The notes beneath the pieces were generated by a model. That model made no database searches. It had not been told where the DNA came from and was given only the letters and a program-made list of their open reading frames with translations. The translations under genes and the position numbers were made by a program. Below, piece after piece: positions 26,102-35,927 of a stretch of DNA of 64,000 nt (position 1 is the first letter of the stretch; each line of letters starts with the position of its first letter). Source of the DNA: Undibacterium sp. YM2 (GTDB taxonomy: Bacteria; Pseudomonadota; Gammaproteobacteria; Burkholderiales; Burkholderiaceae_D); contig NZ_AP018441.1 in the NCBI RefSeq assembly GCF_009937975.1, positions 4,030,001 through 4,094,000 of the forward strand, in the 5' to 3' direction.

Positions 26102-26815
26102 ATGAAACTGACTTCAATCGTTTTCCTGACTTTTTTATTGCCATCCCTCGCGTGGAGTCAAACCAAAATTGGAAATACGGGCTGCGCCAATGACGCTATG
26201 TTATTGAGTGCAGATACTTTAAAAAAATCAAAAATACAAATACCTGTAGTCCGACACTATTGCTACAGCGATAAAACGGGTAATTATGTACTTTACCTGG
26301 CTGAAAAGCAGGACCTGCCCTACGCATCCAGAAATTTGTCCACCATCATTGAGACACATCTGTTCAAGCTGGAAAACGACCAGACCCTGAGTTCGCCCAT
26401 CATCATACGTGACAGCGCCAAACGCCCTGGCGTCATAGAAAATGAAGCTGGTGTGACATTCTGGCAGCAGCATACCGAGATTAAGGATATTGATGCAGAT
26501 GGCAACATGGAAGCCATTTTGGTATATCGCATATACGCTGAAGATGACTTGAAAATACGCGACGACCCTTATTTTGGCCGCCTGAAGATCGTCATGTTTT
26601 ACAAGGGCAGCAAAGTGGTGATACGGGCTACAACCGGCCCTTATCATGGCGATGCGTTCACGACGGCAAGCGAGAATTTCTTTTCCTTGCCAAAATCCAT
26701 ACAGGAATATCTGGCAAGGAAAATGAAGAAGATGTCTGAGGACAAACTCTTCGCCTTTGATAACAAACACGACTATATGCCGTTGAAAGTGCGCGAGCCT
26801 TACAAAGAGTTTTGA
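26102..26815 (+). CDS. Exported protein of unknown function, paralogue of the gene at 24296
   Basis: 237 residues from ATG 26102, which begins a signal peptide (MKLTSIVFLTFLLPSLAWSQ) aligned with that of the paralogue; ATG 26081 would add seven polar residues. Shared blocks with the protein at 24296 run from the first mature Cys to the C terminus (TLKKS, HYCYSD, NYVLYLAEKQD, DIDADGNMEAILVYR, YKGSKVVIRATTG). The two copies enclose the Lgt-like gene, which suggests tandem duplication around it. No catalytic motif is seen. Confidence 0.75.
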   Translation: MKLTSIVFLTFLLPSLAWSQTKIGNTGCANDAMLLSADTLKKSKIQIPVVRHYCYSDKTGNYVLYLAEKQDLPYASRNLSTIIETHLFKLENDQTLSSPIIIRDSAKRPGVIENEAGVTFWQQHTEIKDIDADGNMEAILVYRIYAEDDLKIRDDPYFGRLKIVMFYKGSKVVIRATTGPYHGDAFTTASENFFSLPKSIQEYLARKMKKMSEDKLFAFDNKHDYMPLKVREPYKEF

Positions 26816-26851
26816 GTGCAGCTTCTGGCGAATTCGCTACCCACTTTTTCT

Positions 26852-28207
26852 TTAAGCGGTGACTGGTTTGAATTCCATGCGCTTGATATCACCGACAATA
26901 AACACATAGCAAAAAATAGCGATGGCAGCATTGGCAGCGACAAAAACCAGGGCGCCGGCAAATGAACCAGTCGCTTGCAGGATATAACCAATGACGATGG
27001 GCGTAGTAATACCGGCGACGTTGCCAAAAGTATTGAACAGCGCACCACTGAGGCCACCCGCTTCTTTTGGTGCTGTGTCGGAAACTACCGCCCAACCAAG
27101 AGCGCCTATGCCTTTGCCAAAGAATGCCAGTGACATGGTCGCAATGACGATTGCATCTGTGCTGATGTAATTGCAGAAGATCATGCTCATCGCCATCAAC
27201 AGGCCAATAACTATAGGTGTTTTTCTGGCCTTCGACAAAGACACACCGGCCTTAATCATGCGGTCAGAAATAATACCGCCGAGTACCCCACCAATAAAGC
27301 CTGCGATAGCGGGTATGGCTGCGACGAAACCTGCTTTGAGAATAGTCATGTGCCGCTCTGTCACCAGATACACCGGGAACCATGTCAGGAAAAAATACGT
27401 CAGCGTATTGATGCAATACTGGCCGATATATACCCCCAGCAGCATGCGGTTGGACAGCAATTGTTTGATGATGGAAGCAGTATCAAGCTGCTCTGCTTTT
27501 TTTGTCTGGTGCGCAGTCTCAAGATCAATCAAGGCCCCGCCATCTTTTAAATACTGCAGTTCAGCAGCATTGATGCGCGGATGCGTTTGCGGGTCGTGCA
27601 GTTTGAACTTCCAGACCACAGACATCATGATGCCCAGAGAACCCATGACATAGAACACACTGGGCCATCCCCATTGATGGACTATCCAGCCCATGAAAGG
27701 CGCAAAAATCACGGTCGCAAAATATTGCGCAGAATTGAATATCGCTGCAGCCAGCCCGCGCTCACTGACAGGGAACCAGGCAGATGCAATACGGCTGTTA
27801 CCAGGAAACGATGGAGCCTCTGCCGCACCAACCAGCAGGCGCAGCGCAAACAGTACGGCAATCGCCGCCGCCCCCGACAGAAAACCCACCAGGCCCATGA
27901 GCATCGTAAAAAATGACCACAGAAAGATACTGAAGAAATAAGTCCCCTTGGAACCATATCTGTCGAGCAGCCATCCGCCAGGGATTTGCGCCAGCACATA
28001 AGACCAGGCAAACGCTGAAAAGATAAAGCCCATCTGCACAGATGACAGGCCCAGGCTCTTGCTTAACTCCGGCCCGGCGATGGAGATGGATGCACGGTCA
28101 GCATAGTTGATGGTCGTTACGATAAATAAAATCAGCAAGATACCCCAGCGGGTTCCTGTGCGTGTCTGGCTGTTCTGCCTGCCTGCTGCTAATGCTTGCG
28201 CGTCCAT
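26852..28207 (-). CDS. MFS transporter, anion:cation symporter (ACS) family
   Basis: 451-residue carrier with twelve hydrophobic spans. The first helix region NYADRASISIAGPELSKSLG and the loop motif LAQIPGGWLLDRYGSKGTYFFS are typical of the ACS subfamily (hexuronate, glucarate, galactonate, phthalate carriers). The pattern GAAEAPSFPGNSRIASAWFP marks the fourth and fifth helices of sugar-acid transporters. The substrate is thus probably a sugar acid or aromatic acid anion. No catabolic gene adjoins it, and its promoter region holds an inverted GTATAGTTT repeat. Confidence 0.87.
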   Translation of the reverse strand: MDAQALAAGRQNSQTRTGTRWGILLILFIVTTINYADRASISIAGPELSKSLGLSSVQMGFIFSAFAWSYVLAQIPGGWLLDRYGSKGTYFFSIFLWSFFTMLMGLVGFLSGAAAIAVLFALRLLVGAAEAPSFPGNSRIASAWFPVSERGLAAAIFNSAQYFATVIFAPFMGWIVHQWGWPSVFYVMGSLGIMMSVVWKFKLHDPQTHPRINAAELQYLKDGGALIDLETAHQTKKAEQLDTASIIKQLLSNRMLLGVYIGQYCINTLTYFFLTWFPVYLVTERHMTILKAGFVAAIPAIAGFIGGVLGGIISDRMIKAGVSLSKARKTPIVIGLLMAMSMIFCNYISTDAIVIATMSLAFFGKGIGALGWAVVSDTAPKEAGGLSGALFNTFGNVAGITTPIVIGYILQATGSFAGALVFVAANAAIAIFCYVFIVGDIKRMEFKPVTA

Positions 28208-28638
28208 CCTGTCCCCATTTGTATAGTTTTTTCAGCATCACATGCGACTAAATTTCTAGTGCAATGCCAATGCCGGATTAAATATATCTAAAACTATACA
28301 TTGTTATAGGACATCCTACAACTGAGAATTATAATGAAGGCCGTTTTCGGAAAACATCAACACTTGTGGATGATATTATCTTTCAGATTCATAGATAACA
28401 ATTACTAATGGTGCTGTCAGGAATTATTGCTTGCTTTATTTGCCAAAATCCATGTTGTACGACAACATATAATCAACCCATAATTTCAAGAGTATCAAGC
28501 TTTGATTGGCTGTCGAAACATTATGTGGTTTCGTGCGATGCCGATCATTCTGCTTTCGGACCTATCAATTTACATCCAGCAAGCCATCACCCCACTCTGT
28601 CGCCGGGTCTCGTGAAAAGTCGCCAGTCATGACAGCAT
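28208..28638. promoter_or_regulatory. Upstream region of the MFS gene
   Basis: 431 bp without a convincing gene. GTATAGTTT (28221-28229) and AAACTATAC (28291-28299) are a 9-bp inverted pair 61 bp apart, just upstream of the carrier start, and may be binding sites for a repressor. The remainder is AT-rich. A 74-codon frame on the plus strand lacks a ribosome site and family features. Confidence 0.4.
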
Positions 28639-28986
28639 TCACTTACATTGAATACTAAACTGATTTTTCTTGTTGATTTGATAATTGCATTTGCTGATCC
28701 TTTGTTTGAGATCAACCCGCTCAACATGTCCATCGGCGTATTTGCAGAGCACCGTAACGTAGCGCTTTTGATCGTATACCGAACCCAATATCCAGTAACC
28801 TGAATGCTTGCCACTCTCTTCTGGCACCAGACTGGCAAGCTCTTCTGGTGCACCGTCGAAAACTGTAACCGAGAGGGGAAAAGAAGCATCCCGGCGTGGG
28901 CAAGTCTCTGCAGAAAATGCGGGCTGGAGCAGGCTGAATGTCAGGCACGCGCAAACCAGGCTTTTCAACTTGAATTTTATGAGCAC
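28639..28986 (-). CDS. Exported STY0301-like protein
   Basis: 115 residues. The start is GTG with AAGGAG eight bases upstream. A signal peptide (MLIKFKLKSLVCACLTFSLLQPAFSA) is followed by a small beta-rich domain. The segment SVTVFDGAPEELASLVPEES and the Trp/Tyr-Cys pairs (GYWILGSVYD, VTVLCKYADG, ISKCNYQI) match what I recall of the STY0301 family of small periplasmic proteins. Function unknown. Three cysteines remain in the mature part. Confidence 0.65.
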   Translation of the reverse strand: MLIKFKLKSLVCACLTFSLLQPAFSAETCPRRDASFPLSVTVFDGAPEELASLVPEESGKHSGYWILGSVYDQKRYVTVLCKYADGHVERVDLKQRISKCNYQINKKNQFSIQCK

Positions 28987-29127
28987 CGCAGCTTCTCCTT
29001 AAGTGACAAAAAAGTGGCAAAAATAGTGACGATAAAAGCTGATGCAAAAAGCTTGTTCCAGCTTATCACATTGATGCGACGTGCCACTCGCCAGAATTTT
29101 CACAAACCCTGACCCACAATAGAAGAA

Positions 29128-29160
29128 AGGCCCAAAAAGCATTTTTACTTTTTGAGCCTG
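29128..29160 (-). terminator. Intrinsic terminator downstream of rlhA
   Basis: On the minus strand AGGCTCAAAAAG and CTTTTTGGGCCT form a 12-bp stem (one G-U pair) followed by TTCTTC. It sits between the end of rlhA and the upstream region of the STY0301-like gene. Confidence 0.6.
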
Positions 29161-29181
29161 CAATTTCCATTCACTAAACCA

Positions 29182-31155
29182 TCACACCGTCTGCGGTCTG
29201 TTCTTATGAAAGGTCACCGTACTGTATTGCACAGATGAAGGCGGTGGTGCCTGCAGGATGTGCTTTTTCATTGCGCCTATGATGTGCATCTCACACGGCT
29301 TGCAATCAAATTTGAGAGTGTATTTTTCTTCGCCTGTGACCAGGGTCATGGGTTCGGCCTTGACCTGGCCTTGTACACCTTGCACACCCTTGGCCTGTTT
29401 GGGGCAGAGGTTGAAGGAGAAACGCAGGCAGTGTTTGGTGATCATCAGCGATACTTCGCCCGGTTCTTCATGGGCTTCGTAGGCGGCGGCGATCAGTTGT
29501 ACGGCGTGCTTTTCATAAAAGCTGCGGGCCTTGTGGTTGTACACGTTGGCTAAATAGCTCAGAGTTGTTTCTGGATACGCGACTGGCGGTTCGACTGCAG
29601 GCGTGCGCTCAGGGCGCTGCCATGCAGACAGGCGTGCCGCTTCGTGCGCAGTGACGGCATCACGACGCAGGGCGTTGATGACGGAAGATGGCACGAACCA
29701 GGGCTGCTGCAAATCGAGATTGACTTGCGCAGCTTCAAACATGGTGTTGCCGAGCTTGGCGAGGTTGTCGCGCAAACCAGCCTCTGCCTTATCGCGGTTT
29801 TGTGCGGGTTCCAGTGCCAGTTGCGTGCTGACTTCAGAAGTCACGCCGTCTTCATCAGTGATCTTCAGGCTCAAACCTTCTGCCTGTTCTGTCAGAGTCA
29901 TATAGACAGGGATGCGGCGCTCGGCGGATTTTTTGGTCAGCGCATGTTCCCAGCGATGATCGCGGTTGCGGTTGATCAGGGTGCCGACTTTGAGGCTGAC
30001 CAGATCGGCCATTTTCTCATTCGGGAATACGCGCCAGATTTCACCGTTTTCTGATGTGCCTACGCGCTCTACCGTGTTGGCCTGTATGCCTGCGACTTCG
30101 CGCTTGACCATGTAGTTGAGGCCATCGCCATTCGACATGGGTTCATTGGCTTCTATCTCAAAGAAGTTGGCGGCCAGGCGGGTCACATAACCGAGATGCA
30201 GGCCCACATATTTGGGTGAGTCGAATGCACCTATGTTATCGAGGCGGCCATTGGCAAAATAATCGGTATGGCCGCGGTGGAAGTTTTTATCGACATTGGG
30301 TGTGAAGGCAACCTGGCTATGGCCGCTGGAAGCACGCGTGAATTCTGGCCTGCGCTCTAAAATCTCATCCAGCAGCAAGCGGTAATGGGCAGTGATGTTC
30401 TTGACATAGCCCATGTCCTTGTAGCGGCCTTCTATCTTCAATGACTGCACGCCTGCATCGAGCAGGGCTTCGAGGTTGCGACTCTGGTCATTGTCTTTCA
30501 TCGACAACAGATGTTTTTCATAGGCGACCACCCTGCCCTCGCCATCGCTGAGTGTATAAGGCAGGCGGCAGGCTTGTGAGCAATCGCCACGGTTGGCGCT
30601 GCGGCCATTGTCGGCATGTGAGATATAGCATTGGCCAGAGAAGGCTACGCACAATGCACCATGAACGAAGTATTCAAGTGGCGTGGCAACCTGTGCCTTG
30701 ATGGCCTGTATTTGTTTGATCGTCAGTTCACGTGCCAGTACCAATTGCGAGAAACCGACATCACCGAGGAATTTGGCTTTTTCCACGCCACGGATATCGC
30801 ACTGGGTACTGGCATGCAACTGTATAGGCGGGATGTCAAGTTCCAGTATGCCCATGTCTTGCACGATGAGGGCATCGACGCCGGCATCATACAACTGGTG
30901 TATCTGCTTACGTGCAGGCTCCAGTTCTGAATCATGCAGGATGGTATTCATGGTCACGAAGATGCGGGCATGATAGCGGTGGGCAAATTCCACCAGGCTG
31001 GCGATCTCGCTGATCTCATTGCTGGCATTGTGACGCGCACCAAAAGAAGGGCCACCGATATACACGGCATCAGCACCATGCAAGATCGCTTCGCGGCCTA
31101 TCTCTACAGTTTTGGCGGGCGATAACAGTTCGGTCTGGTTGACAAGCAAGCTCAT
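29182..31155 (-). CDS. rlhA: U32-family protein RlhA (23S rRNA C2501 hydroxylation)
   Basis: 657 residues, the length of E. coli RlhA (YdcP, 653 residues), which is needed for hydroxylation of cytidine 2501 of 23S rRNA. The U32 signature is complete: LYEYFVHGALC-like PLEYFVHGALCVAFSGQCYIS and NRGDCSQACRLPY, with Cys residues that bind an iron-sulfur cluster in this family. The N-terminal part is a TIM barrel (ELLSPAKTVEIGREAILHGADAVYIGG begins it). The C-terminal part has two further conserved cysteines (LKFDCKPCEMHIIG). It could be confused with TrhP/YegQ, but that protein is about 450 residues. Confidence 0.88.
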   Translation of the reverse strand: MSLLVNQTELLSPAKTVEIGREAILHGADAVYIGGPSFGARHNASNEISEIASLVEFAHRYHARIFVTMNTILHDSELEPARKQIHQLYDAGVDALIVQDMGILELDIPPIQLHASTQCDIRGVEKAKFLGDVGFSQLVLARELTIKQIQAIKAQVATPLEYFVHGALCVAFSGQCYISHADNGRSANRGDCSQACRLPYTLSDGEGRVVAYEKHLLSMKDNDQSRNLEALLDAGVQSLKIEGRYKDMGYVKNITAHYRLLLDEILERRPEFTRASSGHSQVAFTPNVDKNFHRGHTDYFANGRLDNIGAFDSPKYVGLHLGYVTRLAANFFEIEANEPMSNGDGLNYMVKREVAGIQANTVERVGTSENGEIWRVFPNEKMADLVSLKVGTLINRNRDHRWEHALTKKSAERRIPVYMTLTEQAEGLSLKITDEDGVTSEVSTQLALEPAQNRDKAEAGLRDNLAKLGNTMFEAAQVNLDLQQPWFVPSSVINALRRDAVTAHEAARLSAWQRPERTPAVEPPVAYPETTLSYLANVYNHKARSFYEKHAVQLIAAAYEAHEEPGEVSLMITKHCLRFSFNLCPKQAKGVQGVQGQVKAEPMTLVTGEEKYTLKFDCKPCEMHIIGAMKKHILQAPPPSSVQYSTVTFHKNRPQTV

Positions 31156-31460
31156 GGTGATGGCCGGTGACAGGGAAAGGGCGAAATTATAAAGGAAATC
31201 AAGGGCTTATGTCATATTTGCTGCTGTAACCCAGTATTAATTGAATGTTGATTAAGCAATATTTGCATTAGCAAAGCTGCTTTCTTGGGTTTACATCAAT
31301 ATTAAAGCCTGATTTTTGTCTTTTGCAGTGTAGATCAAGACGGGCAAATAACCAGAAGATATGTGGCGCAGACAAAATTTCATTGCACAAAAAGAACGCT
31401 TTCCTGTTTCCCTTTCTTGCCTGCTCTACAATATGGCTCAATGTCACCACTACTGTATCT

Positions 31461-32966
31461 ATGCGCTTAGCTCCTGCCTGCCTCTTGTCCGTTTTACCCT
31501 TGCTACCTGCTTTTGCTTTCGCACAGGCCAGTTTGCCGACGACTGTTGAAGCAGCATTCAGCAGAACAAATGTGCCGGTCCAGGCATTCAGCGCAATCGT
31601 CATGCCTGCCAACGGAGGCCAGCCAGTCTTGTTGCAAGCCGCAGACCGGCCCATGAACCCGGCATCGGCGATGAAGCTGGCGACGACTATCGTAGGGTTA
31701 GAAGAACTGGGGCCGACCTTTCGCTGGAAAACGCAGATACTGGCGGACAAGAGCAGCAAAAAAGACATCTACACTGGCAACCTCTACCTGCGTGGTGGCG
31801 GTGAGCCCAACCTGACGATAGAAAAACTGGGCAGCATGTTGCGTAGCCTGCGCAACCAGGGCTTGCGCCGCCTGCGTGGTGACATCATTCTTGACCGCAG
31901 CTATTTCCAGCCTGAGCGGCCAGACATAGGTGCAGCACAATTCGATGAATTCCCCGATGCTTATTACAACGTCATACCCGATGCACTGCTGGTCAACAGC
32001 AACCTCAGCAGCATCTCTCTGGAATCAACGACGGACAAGATAGAGGCGCGCCTGAACACGCCACTGGACAAGGTCAAGATCGTCAATCACCTGCACTTCA
32101 ATGAGCTGCCCTGCTCTGCCTGGGAGACCGAGTGGCAGCCGCCTGTGATAGAGACTGTCAACAACATGGCGGAAGATCCCGAGACAGATAATCCAAACGC
32201 GCCAGCCAGTAAAAAACCACTGCGTCAGACCACCAAAGCCGGGCTGGAAATCACGCTCAACGGCGGTTTTCCCAAGCGCTGCAAGATCACGAACAATATC
32301 AATATCCTGGACCGCAACCAATACCTTGCGCACCTGATACGCGCGCTGTGGCAAGAGATGGGCGGTACCTGGCAGGGCGAAGTGCGCGATGGCAAGACAC
32401 CCGCCTCGGTGACGGTATTGGCAGAGCGCCAGTCCGAGCCACTGGCAGACATACTTCGCATCATCAACAAGCAATCTGACAATGTCATGGCGCGCATGCT
32501 GTACCTGACTCTGGGTGCAGAATACGCCAACAAGCAGGGCATGACTAACCTGCAGGCAGCGGACGCACGCATACGCCAATGGTTGTTCAGGCAGGGTATC
32601 AACGATGCGGGGCTGGTGCTGGAAAATGGTTCCGGCCTTTCACGAATTGAACGTATCAGCCCACAACAAATGGCGGGTTTATTGCAGGCGGCCGCCCGCA
32701 GCAACTGGTATGCAGAATTTGCCAGCAGCCTGCCGGTGGCCTCCATGGATGGCACCATGCGCCGTCGCCTCAAAGGTGGGCCGGCAGAATTGCGCGCCCG
32801 CATCAAGACCGGCACCTTGAAAGATGTGGTGGCGATTGCCGGTTATGTACGGGATATCAATGACCAGCAATGGATAGTCGCGGCGATGATCAATCATGAT
32901 GAAGCCATCAAGGCAAAAGCTGCGTTGGACGAATTGATTACATGGGTGGCGGCAGGTCGCCCATAA
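31461..32966 (+). CDS. dacB: D-alanyl-D-alanine carboxypeptidase/endopeptidase (PBP4, DacB)
   Basis: Periplasmic peptidoglycan hydrolase of the S13 family, 501 residues from ATG 31461, which starts a signal peptide (MRLAPACLLSVLPLLPAFAF). Active-site motifs are in order: SAMK in PMNPASAMKLATTIVG (nucleophile Ser), SDN in NKQSDNVMARML, and KTG in RARIKTGTLKDVVAIAGYV. The large insert between SxxK and SxN, characteristic of PBP4, is present (about residues 90-310). The longer frame from 31323 adds 46 residues before the signal and is not used. It is divergent from rlhA and convergent with the next gene. Confidence 0.9.
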   Translation: MRLAPACLLSVLPLLPAFAFAQASLPTTVEAAFSRTNVPVQAFSAIVMPANGGQPVLLQAADRPMNPASAMKLATTIVGLEELGPTFRWKTQILADKSSKKDIYTGNLYLRGGGEPNLTIEKLGSMLRSLRNQGLRRLRGDIILDRSYFQPERPDIGAAQFDEFPDAYYNVIPDALLVNSNLSSISLESTTDKIEARLNTPLDKVKIVNHLHFNELPCSAWETEWQPPVIETVNNMAEDPETDNPNAPASKKPLRQTTKAGLEITLNGGFPKRCKITNNINILDRNQYLAHLIRALWQEMGGTWQGEVRDGKTPASVTVLAERQSEPLADILRIINKQSDNVMARMLYLTLGAEYANKQGMTNLQAADARIRQWLFRQGINDAGLVLENGSGLSRIERISPQQMAGLLQAAARSNWYAEFASSLPVASMDGTMRRRLKGGPAELRARIKTGTLKDVVAIAGYVRDINDQQWIVAAMINHDEAIKAKAALDELITWVAAGRP

Positions 32967-32988
32967 ATTTCACTACGATCCACTGCGC

Positions 32989-33918
32989 CTATTTGGTTTT
33001 GACCGGCTTGTCATTTGCCACGACATACTTCTGTGTATCAGCATCAAACACCAGCTTCTTCTTGCCCTTTTGTGCGGTGATGACGAAGTCATAGGTGTTG
33101 GTGCGCTCGCCCGCACTGTCGGTCATGCGGCTGATCTGGCGGTAACCGTAAGTTTTACCTGCAAATTCGACGATGAGCGGGCCGGGTGCGGCGATGCCGG
33201 GGGCGAGTTCCCACTTCGCCAGGTAGTCATAGCAATGCGGCGGGTCTTGTTCGTTTTCATGCAGGTGCAGGCGTGGGTGCTTGCCTTTGCCGGGGCGCAT
33301 CATGCTTTCACATTCAGGGCCACTCTCTACATGCTTGACCAGATCGACATCCTGGTCTTTGTCAAACAATGGGGTGATCTTGTCTGCTTCTATGCGCAAC
33401 AGGCGCAGCCAGACATGGACTTCGTTTTTTTCTACATGGCTGTGTTCTATCGCCATGGCAAAGTCACCTGGAAATAATTCCACCATGCTGGTCTTGCTGA
33501 TGCGACCGTTGGCAGCCAGCCATTCAACCACATCCTGACGATTGGTTAGTGACCAGGCTTCACCACGGCGTTTGAACCAGTAAGCGGCAATCAAATTGGG
33601 CAAACCCGATGCCAGTGGCTCGCCCTTGACCAGCAGGACTGCCGTATCTGCATCGAGTTTTTGTACATGCAGGGCATGCATGCGCAATGCCAGTTGGGTT
33701 GTCGTGGGAATCGACGCTGGCAACTCTGCCTTTAGTTGCGGTGTCCTGATGATGTCTTTGTCGTCATTGATATCCCAGCCCTTGAACACCAGGCGCATGA
33801 GATCACGCTGCTCCAGTGTTTGCACTGACTCATTACGGGCGCAGGCCACCAGCATGCACAGGGATAGCATGAGTACTGCGTAAGCAGGGGAGTAAATGAA
33901 GCGCCAGGTTAATTGCAC
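32989..33918 (-). CDS. Predicted lipoprotein of unknown function
   Basis: About 309 residues from a GTG at 33916-33918, giving a leader that ends in the lipobox LVAC (in LMLSLCMLVACARN). An upstream ATG at 34014 is in frame but would put 32 polar residues before the signal, so the start is uncertain. The mature part is mixed alpha/beta with two Cys (PECESMM, PPHCYDY) and a C-terminal beta-rich region (YDFVITAQKGKKKLVFDADT). I do not recognise a family. It lies between the PBP4 gene and a TPR-like exported protein. Confidence 0.65.
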   Translation of the reverse strand: MQLTWRFIYSPAYAVLMLSLCMLVACARNESVQTLEQRDLMRLVFKGWDINDDKDIIRTPQLKAELPASIPTTTQLALRMHALHVQKLDADTAVLLVKGEPLASGLPNLIAAYWFKRRGEAWSLTNRQDVVEWLAANGRISKTSMVELFPGDFAMAIEHSHVEKNEVHVWLRLLRIEADKITPLFDKDQDVDLVKHVESGPECESMMRPGKGKHPRLHLHENEQDPPHCYDYLAKWELAPGIAAPGPLIVEFAGKTYGYRQISRMTDSAGERTNTYDFVITAQKGKKKLVFDADTQKYVVANDKPVKTK

Positions 33919-34038
33919 AAGGGAAATTCTTCTCGATGAGGCAGTCTGGATTTTAACTGATAGGCAGTGATTGAAGGTTGTTTGATGGACTAAGTATGGC
34001 TTTAGCCCACTCACCCAGGCCAGAAGAACACAAAGCCC

Positions 34039-35463
34039 CTACTCTCCATTCTTGAACCGCCTCACAGCCTCATCCCGCCTGGCGATGAGCTTGTCCCCCT
34101 TGGCCTGCATGCCCAGCGCGAAGTATGACTGCGCCAGGGCTTCGAGAGTGTAGATATCCCATTCATTGCCATTTGCCATGCTCTTTTCCAACAGGGCGAT
34201 GGCTTGCTTGTGGTTGTTCTTTTTGGCGTACAGCAGGGCCAGTTCATTGACCAGTAACTGATATGGCTGGCTGTTGAGGCCGCGCTCAAACCAGGTGCGG
34301 GCACCTTCCTGGTCTTCGCGATAAATGGCGATGCCGCGGTAATAGCAAAGACGTGATTTCAAATCATCGACCAGTATTTCATCGCCGGTGGTTTTTCTGA
34401 TGTTGCCGATGAAGGTCTCCATCTCAGAAAAAGAACCGCCCCACTGCGGCAACAATTTGCTCAGGTAGGCATATACCGGTGAATACAGGGTGGGGTCATT
34501 TTGCAGGGCGATTTTCAGCAATGCATCATCACCGTCTTTGATACTGAGTGCCCTGTTACTGGTGATCAACTCACCTGCACAGATACTGCATGATTTTATT
34601 TTTTCATTGGCTTTCGTCAGATCGACTCTTGCCAGGCTGGATAATTGATGAAACTCAGCAAACTGTTTTTTGCTGGTCTCAGCAGCCAGTTTATCACCGC
34701 GGGCATCCCATGCCTGCTGTTGCAAGAACATGCCACGTGCGAGAGAAGCATAGCCATACGTGCTGGATTTTAGCCAGGTATCAAACTGCTTTTGAAAGTC
34801 TTTGTCCAGACGCGACAAAGTAGCAAAGCGTTTATACAGGGTATTTGATTTAAGCCTGCCAGCCTTGTTTTGTGCAAAAGCACTATCGAGTGCAATGTCC
34901 AGCTTTTTGAATTCGCCGCGCCATAACATGCCCACCAGGATGTTTTGTTCATGTTCTTCATCGGCATAATTGCTGCCCAGTTTTTGCAGTTCAGGATTTT
35001 CTGCTGAGCTTTTTAACCATACTGCCTGATGTAATTCAGTATTCCCGGCATCGCGGAAAGACTGGTGCCAGATTTCTTGAAAGCCCTCTTGCGCCATGCT
35101 GTTCTTACGGGCGACATACCATACTGTGGTCATGCCCCAGTATGAATAGAATCTCTCCATATCCCTGGGAAAAGGATGGAAGTAGGCTTTATAGCTGAGC
35201 AAGTCCTTGTCATTTTTTTGCCCGACGACCTTATAGGGCATGAAGCGGCTTTCCACCATTTTTTGCAGCAGTTGCGTCAGCGCAGAATCAGACAGCCATG
35301 CGCTCTCCTTCACTTTTTCATTCGCCGCAATTGGTGTAGCCGGTTTGGTTTGTGCCTGAACCTGCGTAGCAGCAGAACTCAATACCATGGCGCAGGCAAG
35401 GCCAAGTTTGCTCAAGGTTGAAACTTCTTTTAGACGGGACTTGCTGGATAAATGATCAGGCAT
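34039..35463 (-). CDS. Exported TPR-like (DUF4034-like) protein
   Basis: 474 residues from ATG 35461-35463 (MPDHLSSKSR), giving a signal region LSKLGLACAMVLSSAATQVQA; ATG 35535 would add 24 residues. The body is helical. The C-terminal third has clear tetratricopeptide pairs (GARTWFERGLNSQPYQLLVNELALLYAK, NNHKQAIALLEKSM, YTLEALAQSYFALGMQAKG). The middle part has a CSIC motif (KIKSCSICAGE) that could bind a metal or form a disulfide. The layout resembles DUF4034 proteins (recalled, not checked). Role unknown. Confidence 0.7.
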   Translation of the reverse strand: MPDHLSSKSRLKEVSTLSKLGLACAMVLSSAATQVQAQTKPATPIAANEKVKESAWLSDSALTQLLQKMVESRFMPYKVVGQKNDKDLLSYKAYFHPFPRDMERFYSYWGMTTVWYVARKNSMAQEGFQEIWHQSFRDAGNTELHQAVWLKSSAENPELQKLGSNYADEEHEQNILVGMLWRGEFKKLDIALDSAFAQNKAGRLKSNTLYKRFATLSRLDKDFQKQFDTWLKSSTYGYASLARGMFLQQQAWDARGDKLAAETSKKQFAEFHQLSSLARVDLTKANEKIKSCSICAGELITSNRALSIKDGDDALLKIALQNDPTLYSPVYAYLSKLLPQWGGSFSEMETFIGNIRKTTGDEILVDDLKSRLCYYRGIAIYREDQEGARTWFERGLNSQPYQLLVNELALLYAKKNNHKQAIALLEKSMANGNEWDIYTLEALAQSYFALGMQAKGDKLIARRDEAVRRFKNGE

Positions 35464-35669
35464 GGATGACAACTCAGATTTTTGTATACCTATCATAGCC
35501 CGACAGACCGGCAAACGCCAAGCGTGCTTGCGCATGTGGGATGCAAATCACAGATTCAATCAAAACAAAAAAATAATCCTATTGACATCAAAAATGATTT
35601 GCAAATGGATAATGTGTGCACTATGCTCATTTCTACAACTTGCACAACAGGTTGAGCACAGCACACCAA

Positions 35670-35870
35670 ACAATATCGGGAGAGACTGCCAAATAAAGAT
35701 TGTGGCAGCGCCGAAGGAGCAACCGCCCCGGAAACTCTCAGGCAAAAGGACCGTTATTGTTTTCAAACTCTGAAGAGCGGCTGGATTGCGTCACCCAGCA
35801 CACCGAAGGAGCAAGCATTGCCGCCTTACCCATGGCAGCAGGCGAAATCTCTCAGGTCCAGGACAGAGGG
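35670..35870 (+). promoter_or_regulatory. Tandem glycine riboswitch
   Basis: Two glycine aptamers in series. Aptamer I starts at GGGAGAGAC (35678) and contains GCCGAAGGAGCAA and AAACTCTCAGGCAAAAGGAC. Aptamer II contains CACCGAAGGAGCAA and AATCTCTCAGGTCCAGGAC and ends near 35870. These are the conserved cores of the class, joined by a short linker with AACTCTGAAGAG. A TTGACA (35582) and GATAAT (35608) lie upstream with a long 20-bp spacer and may be the promoter. In this phylum the element usually controls gcvTHP or a glycine carrier, but neither follows here. Confidence 0.93.
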
Positions 35871-35927
35871 GGTATCCGTTGCGTAACAGCGCACGGACAT
35901 CCCTTTGACGTCTGGAGTCTGCTTACC

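Noticed and set aside
28408..28632. 74-codon plus-strand ORF upstream of the MFS gene
   Set aside because: No ribosome site and no recognisable sequence; the Cys/His-rich composition seems random.
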